A stretch of 64,000 nt of DNA from Janthinobacterium psychrotolerans (GCF_001677885.1 NZ_LOCQ01000053.1:1-64000), one strand, 5' to 3'; numbered from the stretch's first letter, positions 15,675 through 27,347 are shown. The notes: generated by a model from the letters alone, not told the origin. A program made the numbers and translations.

Positions 15675-17384
15675 ATGCCCCACGACATCAGTCTGATCAC
15701 CACCATTGCCGCCGCCCTCGGGGTTGGCCTCGTTTTTGGCTTCATTGCCGCCCGCATGAAGCTGCCGGCCCTGGTCGGCTACCTGGCCGCCGGCATCGTC
15801 ATCGGACCGGCCACGCCCGGTTTCGTGGCCGATGCGCAGATTGCCGGGCAACTGGCGGAGATCGGTGTGATGCTGATGATGTTCGGGGTCGGCCTGCATT
15901 TTTCCATCGAGGATTTATGGGATGTGCGCAAAATCGCCCTGCCCGGCGCCGTCTTGCAGATCGCCGTCGCCACGGCGATGGGCATGGGCCTGGCCCACTG
16001 GTGGGGTTGGAGCCTTGGTGGCGGCCTGATCTTTGGCCTGGCCTTGTCCGTGGCCAGTACCGTGGTGCTGCTGCGCGCGCTCGAGGAGCGCGGCATCCTC
16101 GACTCCCTGAATGGCCGCATCGCCGTCGGCTGGCTGGTGGTGGAAGACCTGGTGACGGTGCTGGTGCTGGTGCTGCTGCCGGCGTTTGCGGGCGCGTTGG
16201 GCGGTACGGTCGCGCCCGGTTCGGAAGAAGTCAGCCTGTGGCGCACGCTGGCCATTACCCTGGGCCAGGTGGCCGGTTTCATCATCTTCATGCTGGTGGT
16301 CGGCCGCAAATTGTTCCCGTGGATCTTGTGGCAGGTGGCGCGCACCGGCTCGCGCGAACTGTTCACCCTGTGCGTGATCGCCGCCGCCGTCGGCATCGCC
16401 TATGCGTCGACCAAGCTGTTCGGCGTGTCGTTTGCGCTGGGCGCCTTCTTTGCCGGCATGGTGTTGCGCGAGTCGGAACTGAGCCACCGCGCCGCCGAAG
16501 AATCGTTGCCGCTGCGCGATGCGTTCGCCGTGCTGTTCTTTGTGTCGGTCGGCATGCTGTTCGAGCCCAATATCCTGATCGAAAAGCCGCTGCAGGTGCT
16601 GGCCGTGTGCGCCATCATTATCTTCGGCAAGTCGATTGCCGCCTTTTTGCTGGTGATGGCGCTGCGTTATCCGCCGAAGACGGCCATTATCGTCTCGGCC
16701 AGCCTGGCGCAGATAGGCGAGTTCTCGTTTATCCTGGCCGCGCTGGGCCTGTCGCTGGGCCTGATGCCGCAGGAAGGCCAGAGCCTGATCCTGGCCGGCG
16801 CGATTTTGTCGATCGCGCTCAACCCGGTGGTGTTCAGCATGGCCAAGCCGCTGCTGCGCGTGATCGGCAACAGCGATTTTGCGCGCAAGTTCGAACGCAC
16901 CAATGACCCGCTGGCCGAGCTGCCGATGACGGTGCCACAGGAAAAACTGCATGGCCAGATCGTGCTGGTGGGCTACGGCCGCGTGGGCCGCCGCATCGCG
17001 GCCGCGCTGATGGAGCGCGGCATCCACTTCGTGGTGGCCGAGGAAAACCGCGACATCGTCGACCAGCTGCGCAAGGACGGCATTCCCGCCGTGGCCGGCA
17101 ACGCGGGCGAGCCGGCCGTGCTGATCCAGGCCCATATCACGCACGCCACCATGCTGGTGATCGCCACGCCGGACACCTTCCACGTGCGCGCCATGATCGA
17201 AACGGCGCGCGCGCTGAATCCGGGTATTTTGACCGTGGTGCGTACCCACAGCGAGGAAGAAGCCGAACTGCTGCGCGCGGAAAACGCCGGCAAGGTGTTT
17301 ATCGGCGAACACGAACTGGCCAACGGCATGATCGACCATGTGCTGCACAGTTTTGATGGGGAAAACAAAGGCCACGGCCATTGA
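15675..17384 (+). CDS. CPA2-type cation:proton antiporter with TrkA-N domain (YbaL/KefB-like)
   Basis: A 569-residue integral membrane transporter. Residues 1-390 form about a dozen membrane helices typical of the Na/H exchanger family, including the conserved GYLAAGIVIGP near 37. The C-terminal part begins a Rossmann TrkA-N domain at about 427 (QIVLVGYGRVGRRIA), which binds NAD(H) and gates transport. Proteins of this build exchange K+ or Na+ for protons and respond to redox or electrophile stress. The YbaL subgroup is the best match from the RxGxH-free linker and length, but ion specificity cannot be read. The ATG at 15675 with AAGGA upstream was chosen over an earlier in-frame start. Confidence 0.88.
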   Translation: MPHDISLITTIAAALGVGLVFGFIAARMKLPALVGYLAAGIVIGPATPGFVADAQIAGQLAEIGVMLMMFGVGLHFSIEDLWDVRKIALPGAVLQIAVATAMGMGLAHWWGWSLGGGLIFGLALSVASTVVLLRALEERGILDSLNGRIAVGWLVVEDLVTVLVLVLLPAFAGALGGTVAPGSEEVSLWRTLAITLGQVAGFIIFMLVVGRKLFPWILWQVARTGSRELFTLCVIAAAVGIAYASTKLFGVSFALGAFFAGMVLRESELSHRAAEESLPLRDAFAVLFFVSVGMLFEPNILIEKPLQVLAVCAIIIFGKSIAAFLLVMALRYPPKTAIIVSASLAQIGEFSFILAALGLSLGLMPQEGQSLILAGAILSIALNPVVFSMAKPLLRVIGNSDFARKFERTNDPLAELPMTVPQEKLHGQIVLVGYGRVGRRIAAALMERGIHFVVAEENRDIVDQLRKDGIPAVAGNAGEPAVLIQAHITHATMLVIATPDTFHVRAMIETARALNPGILTVVRTHSEEEAELLRAENAGKVFIGEHELANGMIDHVLHSFDGENKGHGH

Positions 17385-17409
17385 GATGGCCCGGCGCGGT
17401 TTGACGTTC

Positions 17410-19536
<2,127 letters not shown>

Positions 19537-19611
19537 CTAAATATGTACGCAAGCGCACCTTGGCGCCGCGCGCAGCTTGTGCCGGACGACAGTTTCCCGT
19601 AGGCTAGCCTG

Positions 19612-20208
19612 ATGATGCGACTTTATTTTTGCCTGCTGCTGCTGTGCACCGCGCCCTGGTCGGCGCCAGCGCTGGCACAGGCGCCGCGCCTGGACACGGC
19701 GCGCCTGAAAGTGGAGGTCAGGCGGGTCGAGGTCGACGCCGAGCGCATGTATGAAGTCAACGCCACTGCCGTGGTGCAGGCGGCGCCGGCGGTGGTCTGG
19801 AAAACCCTGACCGGCTACGAGCGCATGAGCGAATTCGTGCCCGACCTCAGTTCCTGCCGGGTGCTGTCGCGCAACGGCAATGACGTGGTGATCGAGCAGC
19901 AGGGCACGGCCCGCTTCCTGTTCATGAACCACCCGATCCACCTGGTGGTGCGGGCCACGGAAACGCCGATGACGGCGATCGACATCGATTTGATTTCAGG
20001 CGACATGCGCCACTATGAATCGCGCTGGGCCTTGACGCCCATGCCCGAGACGGGCGGCACGCGCATCGTCTTTTCCAGCCGGCTGATGCCGGGCTTCTAT
20101 GTGCCCGGCATGCTGGGCACGACCATGATACGCGGCGATATCGAGCGCATGATGGGCGCGGTGATGGCACGCATCGACAGCCAGCCGGCGCCGCCACCAG
20201 CAAAATAA
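19612..20208 (+). CDS. Secreted SRPBCC/START-like (polyketide cyclase-type) protein
   Basis: A 198-residue protein with a signal peptide (LYFCLLLLCTAPWSAPALA) and a helix-grip fold domain of the SRPBCC superfamily: TAVVQAAPAVVWKTLTGYE is the typical first strand and helix, followed by FVPDLSSCRVLSR and, at the end, a long helix IRGDIERMMGAVMARI. Members bind hydrophobic ligands or act as cyclases/aromatases; an exported single-domain version has no defined role. The C terminus is short and proline-rich. No partner genes nearby give a hint; the next gene is convergent and starts right after the stop. Confidence 0.75.
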   Translation: MMRLYFCLLLLCTAPWSAPALAQAPRLDTARLKVEVRRVEVDAERMYEVNATAVVQAAPAVVWKTLTGYERMSEFVPDLSSCRVLSRNGNDVVIEQQGTARFLFMNHPIHLVVRATETPMTAIDIDLISGDMRHYESRWALTPMPETGGTRIVFSSRLMPGFYVPGMLGTTMIRGDIERMMGAVMARIDSQPAPPPAK

Positions 20209-20664
20209 TCAGGCCAGGTAAGTATCCTTGTCGCGGATCTCGGCGTAGTTTTCCAGGTTGCCCAGCTTTACCGTGACCGGGTTCAGGCTGGCCTGCGGCT
20301 GCATCGAGCGCCAGGCGAACAGCCACTCCTGCTCCACCGCCTCTTCGCGCGTCTTGGTGAATGCCGCGCCCAGGGCGGCGCGCTGGCCGTATTCGACCAG
20401 GCCGTCGATGCCTGCCCAGCTGGGCAGGGTGCGCTGCACGGCGCGGTGCAGGCGCTCGCCGAATTCTTCGGTGTTATGGATGATCAGGCAGCTGTCGGCC
20501 GGCGCGAACAGGTCGAACAGTTTTTTGTCCCACACTTGTGAAAAACTCAGGGTAAGGCAGTTGCCGGCCGGGGTCAGGCGAAACTGGCCCAGGCTCAGCG
20601 CCAGTTCGAGTTCGCTGCGCTGGCCGTAGCGGTGCAAGGTGGGGGGGCGTTGGTAATCGTGCAT
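20209..20664 (-). CDS. Conserved hypothetical protein
   Basis: A soluble protein of about 151 residues with no signal peptide or membrane segment. Its body alternates strands and helices (LSLGQFRLTPAGNCLTLSF, then DSCLIIHNTEEFGERLHRAV) and the tail is charged. I do not recognise the family. The frame is supported by strong third-position GC bias and by abutting the convergent SRPBCC gene at 20208. The ATG at 20664 was preferred over a TTG four codons earlier, which has its ribosome site too close. The DUF2721 gene lies 50 bases upstream in the same direction, so the two may be co-transcribed. Confidence 0.6.
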   Translation of the reverse strand: MHDYQRPPTLHRYGQRSELELALSLGQFRLTPAGNCLTLSFSQVWDKKLFDLFAPADSCLIIHNTEEFGERLHRAVQRTLPSWAGIDGLVEYGQRAALGAAFTKTREEAVEQEWLFAWRSMQPQASLNPVTVKLGNLENYAEIRDKDTYLA

Positions 20665-20714
20665 GCTGAGACTCAATCTTCAAATAGGGGAATGGCAGGA
20701 CCGGCGCGCGGCAC

Positions 20715-21155
20715 TCAGCGCGGCGGACGGATATGGCGCCGGATGCGCTGGGCGGTAGCGGCAAGATAAATCTCGCGCAGCAGGTAAGTGAAACAGCCGA
20801 TCAGGCAGATCACGGCCAGCACAAAAAACACGGCGATGTATTTATCGAGCGTCAGGTTCAGAATATCGCCCAAAAACAGCATGGCGATAATGATGCAGAC
20901 GAAGAAACCGCATGCCGTGCTGAGGGAAATCGAGTAATTGATCAGATGGGTGCGCCGGTACAGAGTATCGAGCTCGTCCATGTAAAAGTCGTTATAGCCG
21001 ATATCGAGCCGGTCTTCCAGCACGCGCGTGCGGTCGATGATGCGGCCCAGGCGGTTGGTCAGCACCACCAGCATGGTGCCGATGCCGGTCAGCAGGAATA
21101 CAGGCGCAATCGCCAGCTGGATAATGTGGCCAATGTCGCCGATCTGTATGTTCAT
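20715..21155 (-). CDS. DUF2721 family inner-membrane protein
   Basis: A 146-residue protein with three membrane helices (about 9-33, 76-98 and 104-127). A cytoplasmic loop lies between the first and second, with the characteristic NRLGRIIDRTRVLEDRL. This helix-loop pattern matches DUF2721, a bacterial family of unknown function. The C terminus is arginine-rich (RIRRHIRPPR), consistent with the positive-inside rule. The gene lies upstream of the hypothetical gene at 20209-20664 on the same strand. Confidence 0.75.
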   Translation of the reverse strand: MNIQIGDIGHIIQLAIAPVFLLTGIGTMLVVLTNRLGRIIDRTRVLEDRLDIGYNDFYMDELDTLYRRTHLINYSISLSTACGFFVCIIIAMLFLGDILNLTLDKYIAVFFVLAVICLIGCFTYLLREIYLAATAQRIRRHIRPPR

Positions 21156-21258
21156 GGATAAAGGGGTTGGTTCACGCTGGCGCCGACACCGGCGCCGGTA
21201 CAGGTGCTAGTGTAGCAGGCGCGGGCGGTGCCAAGGTAGGGGGCCGCGCCCGTGCCGG

Positions 21259-22227
21259 CTATACGAAGCCGCGGCCCGGCTGGAAACGTTGCGTGGCGTT
21301 CACCAGCGCCGAGGCGATGCCGCGTTCCAGCGCGCCGTGACCGGCGTCCGGGATCATCTCGAGCTGCGAACCGGGCCAGGCCTGGTGCAAACGGTACGCC
21401 GACAGCGGCGGGCAGATGGCGTCGTAGCGGCCCTGCACGATCACGGCCGGCAGATGCGCGATGCGCTGCAACTGCCGGATCAGCTGGTCTTCCTCGAGAA
21501 AGCCCAGGTTGGCCATATAGTGCGATTCGAGCCGGCCCACGCCCAGGTCCAGCGCATCGTTGGGGCTATCCTCCGGCTGCGGCATCAGGTAGACGCGGCG
21601 CCCTTCGAAGCGGCTCCAGGCGCGCGCGGCAGGCCAGTACACCTCGGGGTCGCCGCTGAGGATGCGTTTAACGTAGGCGGCCAGCAGGTCGCCGCGCTCG
21701 CCTTCGGGAATCAGGGCGGCAAATTCGTCGTACAATTCCGGATAAAACCAGCGCACGCCTTCGATAAACCAGTCGATCTCGGCCTGGGTACACAAGAAAA
21801 TGCCGCGCAGCACAAAACCGAGGCAGGCTTCCGGATGGGCTTCGCCATAGGCCAGCGCCAGGGTCGAGCCCCAAGAGCCGCCGAACACCAGCCACTGCTC
21901 AATGCCGAACTGGGCGCGCAGCTGTTCGATGTCGTCGATCAGCAGTTGCGTGGTGTTGTTGCGCCATTCGCCCAGCGGCGTGGACTTGCCGGCGCCGCGC
22001 TGGTCGAACAGGATCACGCGGTAGCGCTGCGGATCGAAGAAGCGGCGATGCTGCGGCGACAGGCCGGCGCCGGGCCCGCCATGCAGAAACAGCACCGGAA
22101 TGCCGTCCGGGTTGCCGCACTCTTCCCAATAAATGGTGTGCAAGTCATCGACGGCCAGCATGCCATGCCGGTTCGGCAACAAGGCGGGAAAAAGAGGGGA
22201 CAGGGATTCGGACATGGCGGTACTCAT
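21259..22227 (-). CDS. pip: Proline iminopeptidase
   Basis: A 322-residue alpha/beta hydrolase of peptidase family S33 that removes N-terminal proline from peptides. The oxyanion motif HGGPG is at 49-53, the nucleophile Ser118 in FGGSWGS, and the acid and histidine lie in GRYDAICPP and DAGHGALERG near the C terminus. Length and motifs match bacterial Pip. The gene begins 15 bases after an Lrp/AsnC-family regulator gene on the same strand, and the two probably form an operon. A divergent LysE-type exporter completes a small amino-acid metabolism locus. Confidence 0.93.
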   Translation of the reverse strand: MSTAMSESLSPLFPALLPNRHGMLAVDDLHTIYWEECGNPDGIPVLFLHGGPGAGLSPQHRRFFDPQRYRVILFDQRGAGKSTPLGEWRNNTTQLLIDDIEQLRAQFGIEQWLVFGGSWGSTLALAYGEAHPEACLGFVLRGIFLCTQAEIDWFIEGVRWFYPELYDEFAALIPEGERGDLLAAYVKRILSGDPEVYWPAARAWSRFEGRRVYLMPQPEDSPNDALDLGVGRLESHYMANLGFLEEDQLIRQLQRIAHLPAVIVQGRYDAICPPLSAYRLHQAWPGSQLEMIPDAGHGALERGIASALVNATQRFQPGRGFV

Positions 22228-22242
22228 CAGGATGGACAGGGT

Positions 22243-22725
22243 TCAGGCCAGCGGCAGGGGCAGGCGGTTCGACGACTTGATTTCGCGCATCGACAGGCTG
22301 GACTGGATTTCCGCCACGCCGGGCAAACGGCGCAAGACGTTGGAGACAAACTCGCCATACGCTTCCAGGTCGCGCGCCACCACTTGCAAGAAATAATCGG
22401 CTTCCCCCGCCACATTGTGGCACGACAAAATTTCAGGAATCGACATGATGGCCTGCTCGAACTGCGACGGCTGTTCATTGCCATGGTTGGCAAACACGAT
22501 ACGCACAAAAGCAACCAGGCCGATGCCCAGCTTCTTGCGGTTGATCAGCGCCTGGTAGCCGGTAATAAAACCTTCTTCTTCCAGCCGGCGCAAGCGGCGC
22601 CAGACCGGCGTTTCACTGAGCTTGAGGCGATCGGCCAGGCGCGCATTGGACAATCGCCCTTCTTCCTGCAACAGCCTGAGTATATGCAAATCAGTGGCAT
22701 CCAGGCTTACTTCTGAAATTTTCAT
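22243..22725 (-). CDS. Lrp/AsnC family transcriptional regulator
   Basis: A 160-residue feast/famine regulator. The N-terminal helix-turn-helix runs over about 10-60 (LHILRLLQEEGRLSNARLAD, with RLKLSETPVWRRLRRLEEEG), followed by the RAM ligand-binding domain (GLVAFVRIVFANH, then DYFLQVVARDLEAYGEFV). Such proteins form octamers and respond to an amino acid. It is divergent from a LysE-family exporter across 153 bases, a common arrangement in which the regulator controls the exporter, and it precedes pip. Both hint at control by a small amino acid such as proline or a branched-chain residue; the effector is not determined. Confidence 0.9.
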   Translation of the reverse strand: MKISEVSLDATDLHILRLLQEEGRLSNARLADRLKLSETPVWRRLRRLEEEGFITGYQALINRKKLGIGLVAFVRIVFANHGNEQPSQFEQAIMSIPEILSCHNVAGEADYFLQVVARDLEAYGEFVSNVLRRLPGVAEIQSSLSMREIKSSNRLPLPLA

Positions 22726-22878
22726 CTATTTATTGTTTTATTACGGGTGGAATCCACCCAGATACTAGAACATGGCAGGCAGGAATAGCAAGCACATTTC
22801 AAGCGGGCAAGAAGATAATGACACGCTGCGCGCACCGCTGCCGGTGCCGCTCTATCTCATTGAATGCTTGCCGCCGCC

Positions 22879-23502
22879 ATGTCCGATTCTACCTTTTTGA
22901 TGTACCTGCTGGCACTGGCCGGCGCGTTTTTGTTGCCAGGCCCCGACATGGCGCTGGTGCTGGCGACGGGTGCGGCGCGCGGCGTGGCCACGGCCCTGGT
23001 CACCGCGCTGGGCATTGCCGGCGCGCGCGCCATGCATGTGGCCCTGTCCGGCGCGGGCCTGGCGGCATTGATGGTCACCCATCCGGAAGCCTTGCAGTGG
23101 GTCAAATGGGCCGGCGCCGCCTATCTGTTCTACCTGGCGGCGCGGCTGCTGCAAGCGGCGCTGTCCAGGCGTGATGCCGAGGAAACGGCGGCGCCGGCCA
23201 CCGCGCACAGCGCGCGCGCCAGTTTGGTGCGCGGTTTTCTCACCAATTTGCTCAATCCCAAGGCGCTGCTGTTTTGCAGCATGTTCCTGCCGCAGTTCGT
23301 GGTCGCCAATGGCGAGCGCATGGGCTTGCAATACCTGCGCCTGGGCGCCGCCCTGGTGCTGGTCGGCCTGCTGTTCGACGCCGTGTATGCCGTGCTGGCC
23401 GCGCGCCTGGCGCGGCGCATGCGCGGCAAGCCTTCGCCCTATGGCAAGTTCGTGCTGCCGACCGTGTTTGTGCTGCTGGCGGGGCGGCTGGTGACGGGTT
23501 GA
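22879..23502 (+). CDS. LysE/RhtB family amino-acid exporter
   Basis: A 207-residue membrane protein with six predicted helices. The RhtB/LysE signature lies near residue 20 (FLLPGPDMALVLATG), and the central NLLNPKALLFCSMFLPQF is typical of the family. It exports an amino acid or derivative using the proton gradient. The adjacent divergent Lrp-type regulator probably controls it. The ATG at 22879 aligns with family N termini; another in-frame ATG lies five codons upstream. A REP-like repeat and a terminator follow the gene. Confidence 0.88.
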   Translation: MSDSTFLMYLLALAGAFLLPGPDMALVLATGAARGVATALVTALGIAGARAMHVALSGAGLAALMVTHPEALQWVKWAGAAYLFYLAARLLQAALSRRDAEETAAPATAHSARASLVRGFLTNLLNPKALLFCSMFLPQFVVANGERMGLQYLRLGAALVLVGLLFDAVYAVLAARLARRMRGKPSPYGKFVLPTVFVLLAGRLVTG

Positions 23503-23550
23503 GCGCATGCGCCAACCAGGTCTCCTGGTGAGCATACAGGCCAACAATGT

Positions 23551-23587
23551 TGTCGGATTACGCGGCTTCGCCGCTAATCCGACCTAC
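23551..23587 (-). repeat. GTAG-headed palindromic repeat (REP-like), copy c
   Basis: A single A-type copy: on the minus strand it begins GTAGGTCGGATTAG and ends GTAATCCGACA. It lies between the convergent exporter and phaB genes, next to a terminator. Confidence 0.85.
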
Positions 23588-23590
23588 CTG

Positions 23591-23620
23591 AAAACAAAAA
23601 AGGCAGCCGAGGCTGCCTTT
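23591..23620 (-). terminator. Terminator of the phaB transcript
   Basis: AAAGGCAGCC and GGCTGCCTTT pair perfectly around two bases (stem 23599-23620). On the minus strand the stem is followed by a T-rich run, 21 bases past phaB. Confidence 0.85.
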
Positions 23621-23640
23621 CGATGGTGCTGCGATACGGC

Positions 23641-24381
23641 TTAGGACATGTGCTGGCCGCCGTTGATCGAGATATTGGCGCCAGTGACGAAAGCTGCCTC
23701 ATCGGATGCCAGGTAGGCCACCAGGCCGGCCACTTCTTCCGGTTTGCCCAGGCGCGCCATCGGGATTTGCGGGATGATTTTGCTGTCCAGCACTTCCTGT
23801 GGAATCGCCATCACCATCTTGGTGCCGATATAGCCTGGCGAAATGGTGTTGACGGTGACGTTCTTGCGCGCCACTTCCAGCGCCAGCGACTTGGTGAAAC
23901 CATGCATGCCGGCCTTGGCGGCCGAATAATTGGTCTGGCCGAAAGCGCCTTTCTGGCCGTTCACGGACGAGATATTGATGATGCGGCCCCAGCCGCGCTC
24001 GACCATGCCGTCGCAGACCGGTTTCGTCATGTTGAACACGGAGTCCAGGTTGGTGCCCATCACGGCGTCCCAGTTCGGCTTGTCCATCTTCTTGAAGGTC
24101 ATGTCGCGCGTGATGCCGGCGTTATTGACCAGCACGTCGACCGGGCCGACTTCCTTTTCCACCGTCGCCACGCAGGCGGCGGCCGAATCGTAGTCGGACA
24201 CATCGCAAGGATAGGCCTTGAAGTCATAGCCCTGATCCTTGGTGCTCGCCAGCCATGCATCGACCTTGGTGTTGCCTGGCGAATACGTGGTCACCACGCG
24301 ATAGCCCAGCGCCGCCAACTTGAAGCACACCGCTTCGCCCAAACCGCCCATGCCGCCGGTTACCAATGCAACTCTTGCCAT
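23641..24381 (-). CDS. phaB: Acetoacetyl-CoA reductase
   Basis: A 246-residue short-chain dehydrogenase that reduces acetoacetyl-CoA to (R)-3-hydroxybutyryl-CoA with NADPH, the second step of polyhydroxybutyrate synthesis. The nucleotide motif is TGGMGGLG at about 8-15; the catalytic residues are Ser139, Tyr152 and Lys156 (NISSVNG, NYSAAKAG), matching PhaB numbering. The ATG at 24381 is favoured because GAGGGG lies six bases upstream; an ATG two codons earlier would overlap that site. The gene follows phaA by 84 bases on the same strand and ends at a terminator. Confidence 0.94.
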   Translation of the reverse strand: MARVALVTGGMGGLGEAVCFKLAALGYRVVTTYSPGNTKVDAWLASTKDQGYDFKAYPCDVSDYDSAAACVATVEKEVGPVDVLVNNAGITRDMTFKKMDKPNWDAVMGTNLDSVFNMTKPVCDGMVERGWGRIINISSVNGQKGAFGQTNYSAAKAGMHGFTKSLALEVARKNVTVNTISPGYIGTKMVMAIPQEVLDSKIIPQIPMARLGKPEEVAGLVAYLASDEAAFVTGANISINGGQHMS

Positions 24382-24465
24382 TTTCATCCCCTCAGTGTCG
24401 TGCTGCTATTTAGATTCTGTCATCGCTACCGGCAGGCGCCGCCTGCCGGAGCTGGTTCGCCGCGA

Positions 24466-25644
24466 TTAATCCCGCTCAATGGCGAGTGCTACACCCATGC
24501 CGCCGCCGATGCACAAGGCCGCCAGGCCTTTTTTCGCGTCGCGGCGTATCATTTCGTGGATCAGGGTGACCAGGATGCGGGCGCCCGAAGCGCCGATCGG
24601 GTGGCCGATGGCGATCGCGCCGCCGTTCACGTTGATCTTGCTGGTATCCCAGCCCATTTCCTTGTTGACGGCAATCGCCTGCGCGGCAAACGCTTCGTTG
24701 ATTTCCATCAGGTCCAGCTCCTCATGCGTCCAGCCGGCTTTTTTCAGGCACAGGCGCGAAGCCGATACCGGACCCATGCCCATGACGGCAGGGTCCAGGC
24801 CCGACGAGGCGTAGGCCTTGATGCGCGCCAGCGGCTTCAGGCCCAGTTCCTTGGCGCTTGATGCCGACATCATGATGACGGCGGCGGCGCCGTCGTTCAG
24901 GCCCGAGGCGTTACCGGCGGTGACGCTGCCTTCCTTCGAGAATGCAGGGCGCAAGCCGGCCAGCGATTCCAGGGTCGAACCTGGCTTGATGTATTCGTCG
25001 CTGTCGAACACGACCGTACCTTTTTTGTTGGCGATTTCCAGCGGCAGGATTTCATCCTTGAACTTGCCCGCTTTTTGCGCCGCTTCCGCTTTCAGTTGCG
25101 ACTGCAGCGCGAATTCGTCCTGCTCGGCGCGCGACACTTCGTATTTCTTGGCGACGTTTTCCGCCGTGATGCCCATGTGGTACTGGTTGTAGACGTCCCA
25201 CAGGCCATCGACGATCATGGTGTCGGTCATCTTGAAGTCGCCCATGCGGAAACCGTCGCGCGAGCCGTTCATCACGTGCGGCGAAGCGCTCATGTTTTCC
25301 TGGCCGCCGGCGATGATGATGTTGGCGTCGCCGCACTTGATGGCCTGCGCCGCCAGGTGGGTGGCTTTCAGGCCGCTGCCGCACACTTTGTTGATGGTGA
25401 AGGCCGGAATGGCGCTCGGCAGGCCAGCCTTGATGACGGCCTGGCGCGCGGCGTTCTGGCCGACGCCGGCCGTCAGTACCTGGCCCAGGATCGCTTCGCC
25501 GATCAGGTTGGGGTCGATGCCGGTTTTGGCCAGCAAGCCCTTGATTACATGTGCGCCCAGTTCGGACGCAGGAATCTTGGCCAGGCTGCCACCGAATTTG
25601 CCCACTGCGGTACGGCCAGCGGCCACGATTACGACATCATCCAT
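24466..25644 (-). CDS. phaA: Acetyl-CoA C-acetyltransferase (beta-ketothiolase)
   Basis: A 392-residue biosynthetic thiolase condensing two acetyl-CoA to acetoacetyl-CoA. The nucleophile Cys88 sits in [10 protein letters not shown], His348 in [10 protein letters not shown] and the second catalytic Cys378 in LCIGGGMGV. Length and motifs match PhaA/AtoB. Its position between a phasin gene and phaB makes polyhydroxybutyrate synthesis the most likely role. No polymer synthase (phaC) is in the window, so it must be encoded elsewhere if the pathway is complete. Confidence 0.94.
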   Translation of the reverse strand: MDDVVIVAAGRTAVGKFGGSLAKIPASELGAHVIKGLLAKTGIDPNLIGEAILGQVLTAGVGQNAARQAVIKAGLPSAIPAFTINKVCGSGLKATHLAAQAIKCGDANIIIAGGQENMSASPHVMNGSRDGFRMGDFKMTDTMIVDGLWDVYNQYHMGITAENVAKKYEVSRAEQDEFALQSQLKAEAAQKAGKFKDEILPLEIANKKGTVVFDSDEYIKPGSTLESLAGLRPAFSKEGSVTAGNASGLNDGAAAVIMMSASSAKELGLKPLARIKAYASSGLDPAVMGMGPVSASRLCLKKAGWTHEELDLMEINEAFAAQAIAVNKEMGWDTSKINVNGGAIAIGHPIGASGARILVTLIHEMIRRDAKKGLAALCIGGGMGVALAIERD

Positions 25645-25838
25645 TTAATTCTCCGATATGCTGGCCATGACAGCCAAGGTGTTGATGAAATCCGGGAAGG
25701 CGCAACAAGCTGCATCATTGCATGCGCCTTTGCTTCAGTCGCCCCACTGGCGTGGCCGGCAACGATGGCGGCCGGCCTGGCGGTGGTGGCAGGCGGCCTG
25801 GCGCGGCGGATAGCCGCTGCCGGGCCGCGCGATCCCTG

Positions 25839-26312
25839 TCAATGACCGGGACGCGTGTTTTTATCATACCCTTCATCGGCAGTGCCGAAAGGGCTTTTTA
25901 AAAAATTATTGAACGGGTTTATCAGAGGGAACGGTGTCTCCTTCACCGCTTGCATGAGTTCACCAAATTTTTGACGCGATGCAGCAAACTCACCCTTTGT
26001 CACGTCAGTGAGATTTTCCTGGTTTTCGTGGACAACTTCTTTTGCCTGGCGTCCATAGGAACCGATGCGTTCCATGGCCAGTTGCGACTGCGTGCGCGAC
26101 AGCTGCAACAGCGTTTGCGGGTTCGGCGCCGACAGCAATTGCTGCGCCGCCACCGTGCTGGCGGCAAGGGAAGAGCGGGCTGCATCGAACTGCAGGCCGA
26201 TCAGCCTGGCGCCGCCTTGAAACGCCGCTTCGGCCAGGGCCTGGGCGCTGCTCAGCTGGGCGGCGTAGACGGCCTTGCCGGCCTGGGACAGCTGCTCGGA
26301 AAATGAAAACAT
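25839..26312 (-). CDS. Phasin family protein
   Basis: A 157-residue, mostly helical amphipathic protein of the granule-associated phasin type: FSFSEQLSQAGKAVYAAQLS at the N terminus, then long helices with alanine-rich faces (LAASTVAAQQLLSAPNPQTL). Phasins coat polyhydroxyalkanoate granules and influence their size. GAGGAGG seven bases before ATG at 26312 fixes the start; upstream in-frame codons are non-coding. It lies 194 bases upstream of phaA with the same orientation. The C-terminal end (TADEGYDKNTRPGH) is polar and unconserved in type. Confidence 0.85.
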   Translation of the reverse strand: MFSFSEQLSQAGKAVYAAQLSSAQALAEAAFQGGARLIGLQFDAARSSLAASTVAAQQLLSAPNPQTLLQLSRTQSQLAMERIGSYGRQAKEVVHENQENLTDVTKGEFAASRQKFGELMQAVKETPFPLINPFNNFLKSPFGTADEGYDKNTRPGH

Positions 26313-26438
26313 TGCATACCTCCTCGAATGACAGCGGTGCATGTTGCGCCGCACAGTGCTCCACTTTAAGCGGCGGGCCCTTGCAATCCCTTGACCTAAC
26401 TCAAGCTCGCTGTTGGATTGTTTCCAAATGAACGATCG

Positions 26439-27347
26439 TCAAGACAACAACTTGATACCGTCCAGCGAGGCGGCGCACTGTTCACGTATCACGCTGACAA
26501 AGTCGCGCACATAGGCCTTGTCTGCCAGCGCCGGCGGCACGGAAACGAAGAGGTCGCTCCACAGGCCATGCTCGCCCACCGGCCGCGCCACCACATAATC
26601 GTACTCGACGTAATTCTTGATGGCCCAGTTCGGCAAAGCGGCGATGCCGCGCCGGCTGGCCACCAGTTGCAATATCGCCACCGTCAGTTCGGCCGTGCGG
26701 CGCTCGAAGGCGATGCCGTGCGGGCGCAGCACTTCGCGGATCAGGTCGATGCGCTCTTCCGGCACCGGATAGGTAATCAGGGTCTCGCCCGTGAAGTCCG
26801 ACGGCGCCAGGCGGCGCTGCGCCTGCAAGCGGTGCTTTTGCGCCATGACCACCAGTATTTCAAAACGGAACAGTGGAAACTGCGTGAAATCGGGACCATA
26901 CGGCGAGCCGATCACCAGGTCGGCCTCGCCCGAACGCAGCAGCTCGGCCGGTTCGCTGTGAAAGCCCGACACCAGGTCGATCTCCACTTCCGGCCAGCGC
27001 TGGCGAAACGCATCCATCACCGGCATCAGCCAGTCGAAACAGGTATGGCATTCGAGCGCCACGCGCAACTGGCCCGTGTCGCCTTGCGACAGGCGCGCCA
27101 CGTCGCGTTCGGCCAGTTCAATTTCGGGCAGCAGTTTGTCGGCCAGGGCCAGGAGGCGGCTGCCGGTGGCGGTGAACGCGATCGGCATCGACTTGCGCTC
27201 GAACAGCGGCGCCTGGTAGCGGTCTTCCAGCAGGCGGATCTGGTGCGACAGCGCCGACTGCGTCAGGTTGAGCAGTTGCGCGGCGCGCACCAGGCTGCCG
27301 GACGAGCGCAAGGCGCTCAGCGTGCGCAGGTGACGAATTTCCAGCAT
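26439..27347 (-). CDS. metR: LysR-type regulator MetR
   Basis: A 302-residue LysR-family activator of methionine biosynthesis. The N-terminal winged helix reads IRHLRTLSALRSSGSLVRAA, then LNLTQSALSHQI, and the effector domain contains the MetR-like CHTCFDWLMPVMDAFRQRWP. MetR uses homocysteine as co-inducer and binds TGAA-N5-TTCA; a perfect copy lies just upstream at 27363-27375. Normally MetR faces the metE gene it activates; here that gene is a deletion-riddled remnant while metR is complete. It may still regulate other met genes elsewhere. Confidence 0.92.
   Translation of the reverse strand: MLEIRHLRTLSALRSSGSLVRAAQLLNLTQSALSHQIRLLEDRYQAPLFERKSMPIAFTATGSRLLALADKLLPEIELAERDVARLSQGDTGQLRVALECHTCFDWLMPVMDAFRQRWPEVEIDLVSGFHSEPAELLRSGEADLVIGSPYGPDFTQFPLFRFEILVVMAQKHRLQAQRRLAPSDFTGETLITYPVPEERIDLIREVLRPHGIAFERRTAELTVAILQLVASRRGIAALPNWAIKNYVEYDYVVARPVGEHGLWSDLFVSVPPALADKAYVRDFVSVIREQCAASLDGIKLLS

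Noticed and set aside
15915-17381. Minus-strand 488-codon frame opposite the CPA2 antiporter
   Set aside because: The opposite strand encodes a full transporter with a TrkA-N domain; this frame is rich in His, Gln and Arg and has no motif.
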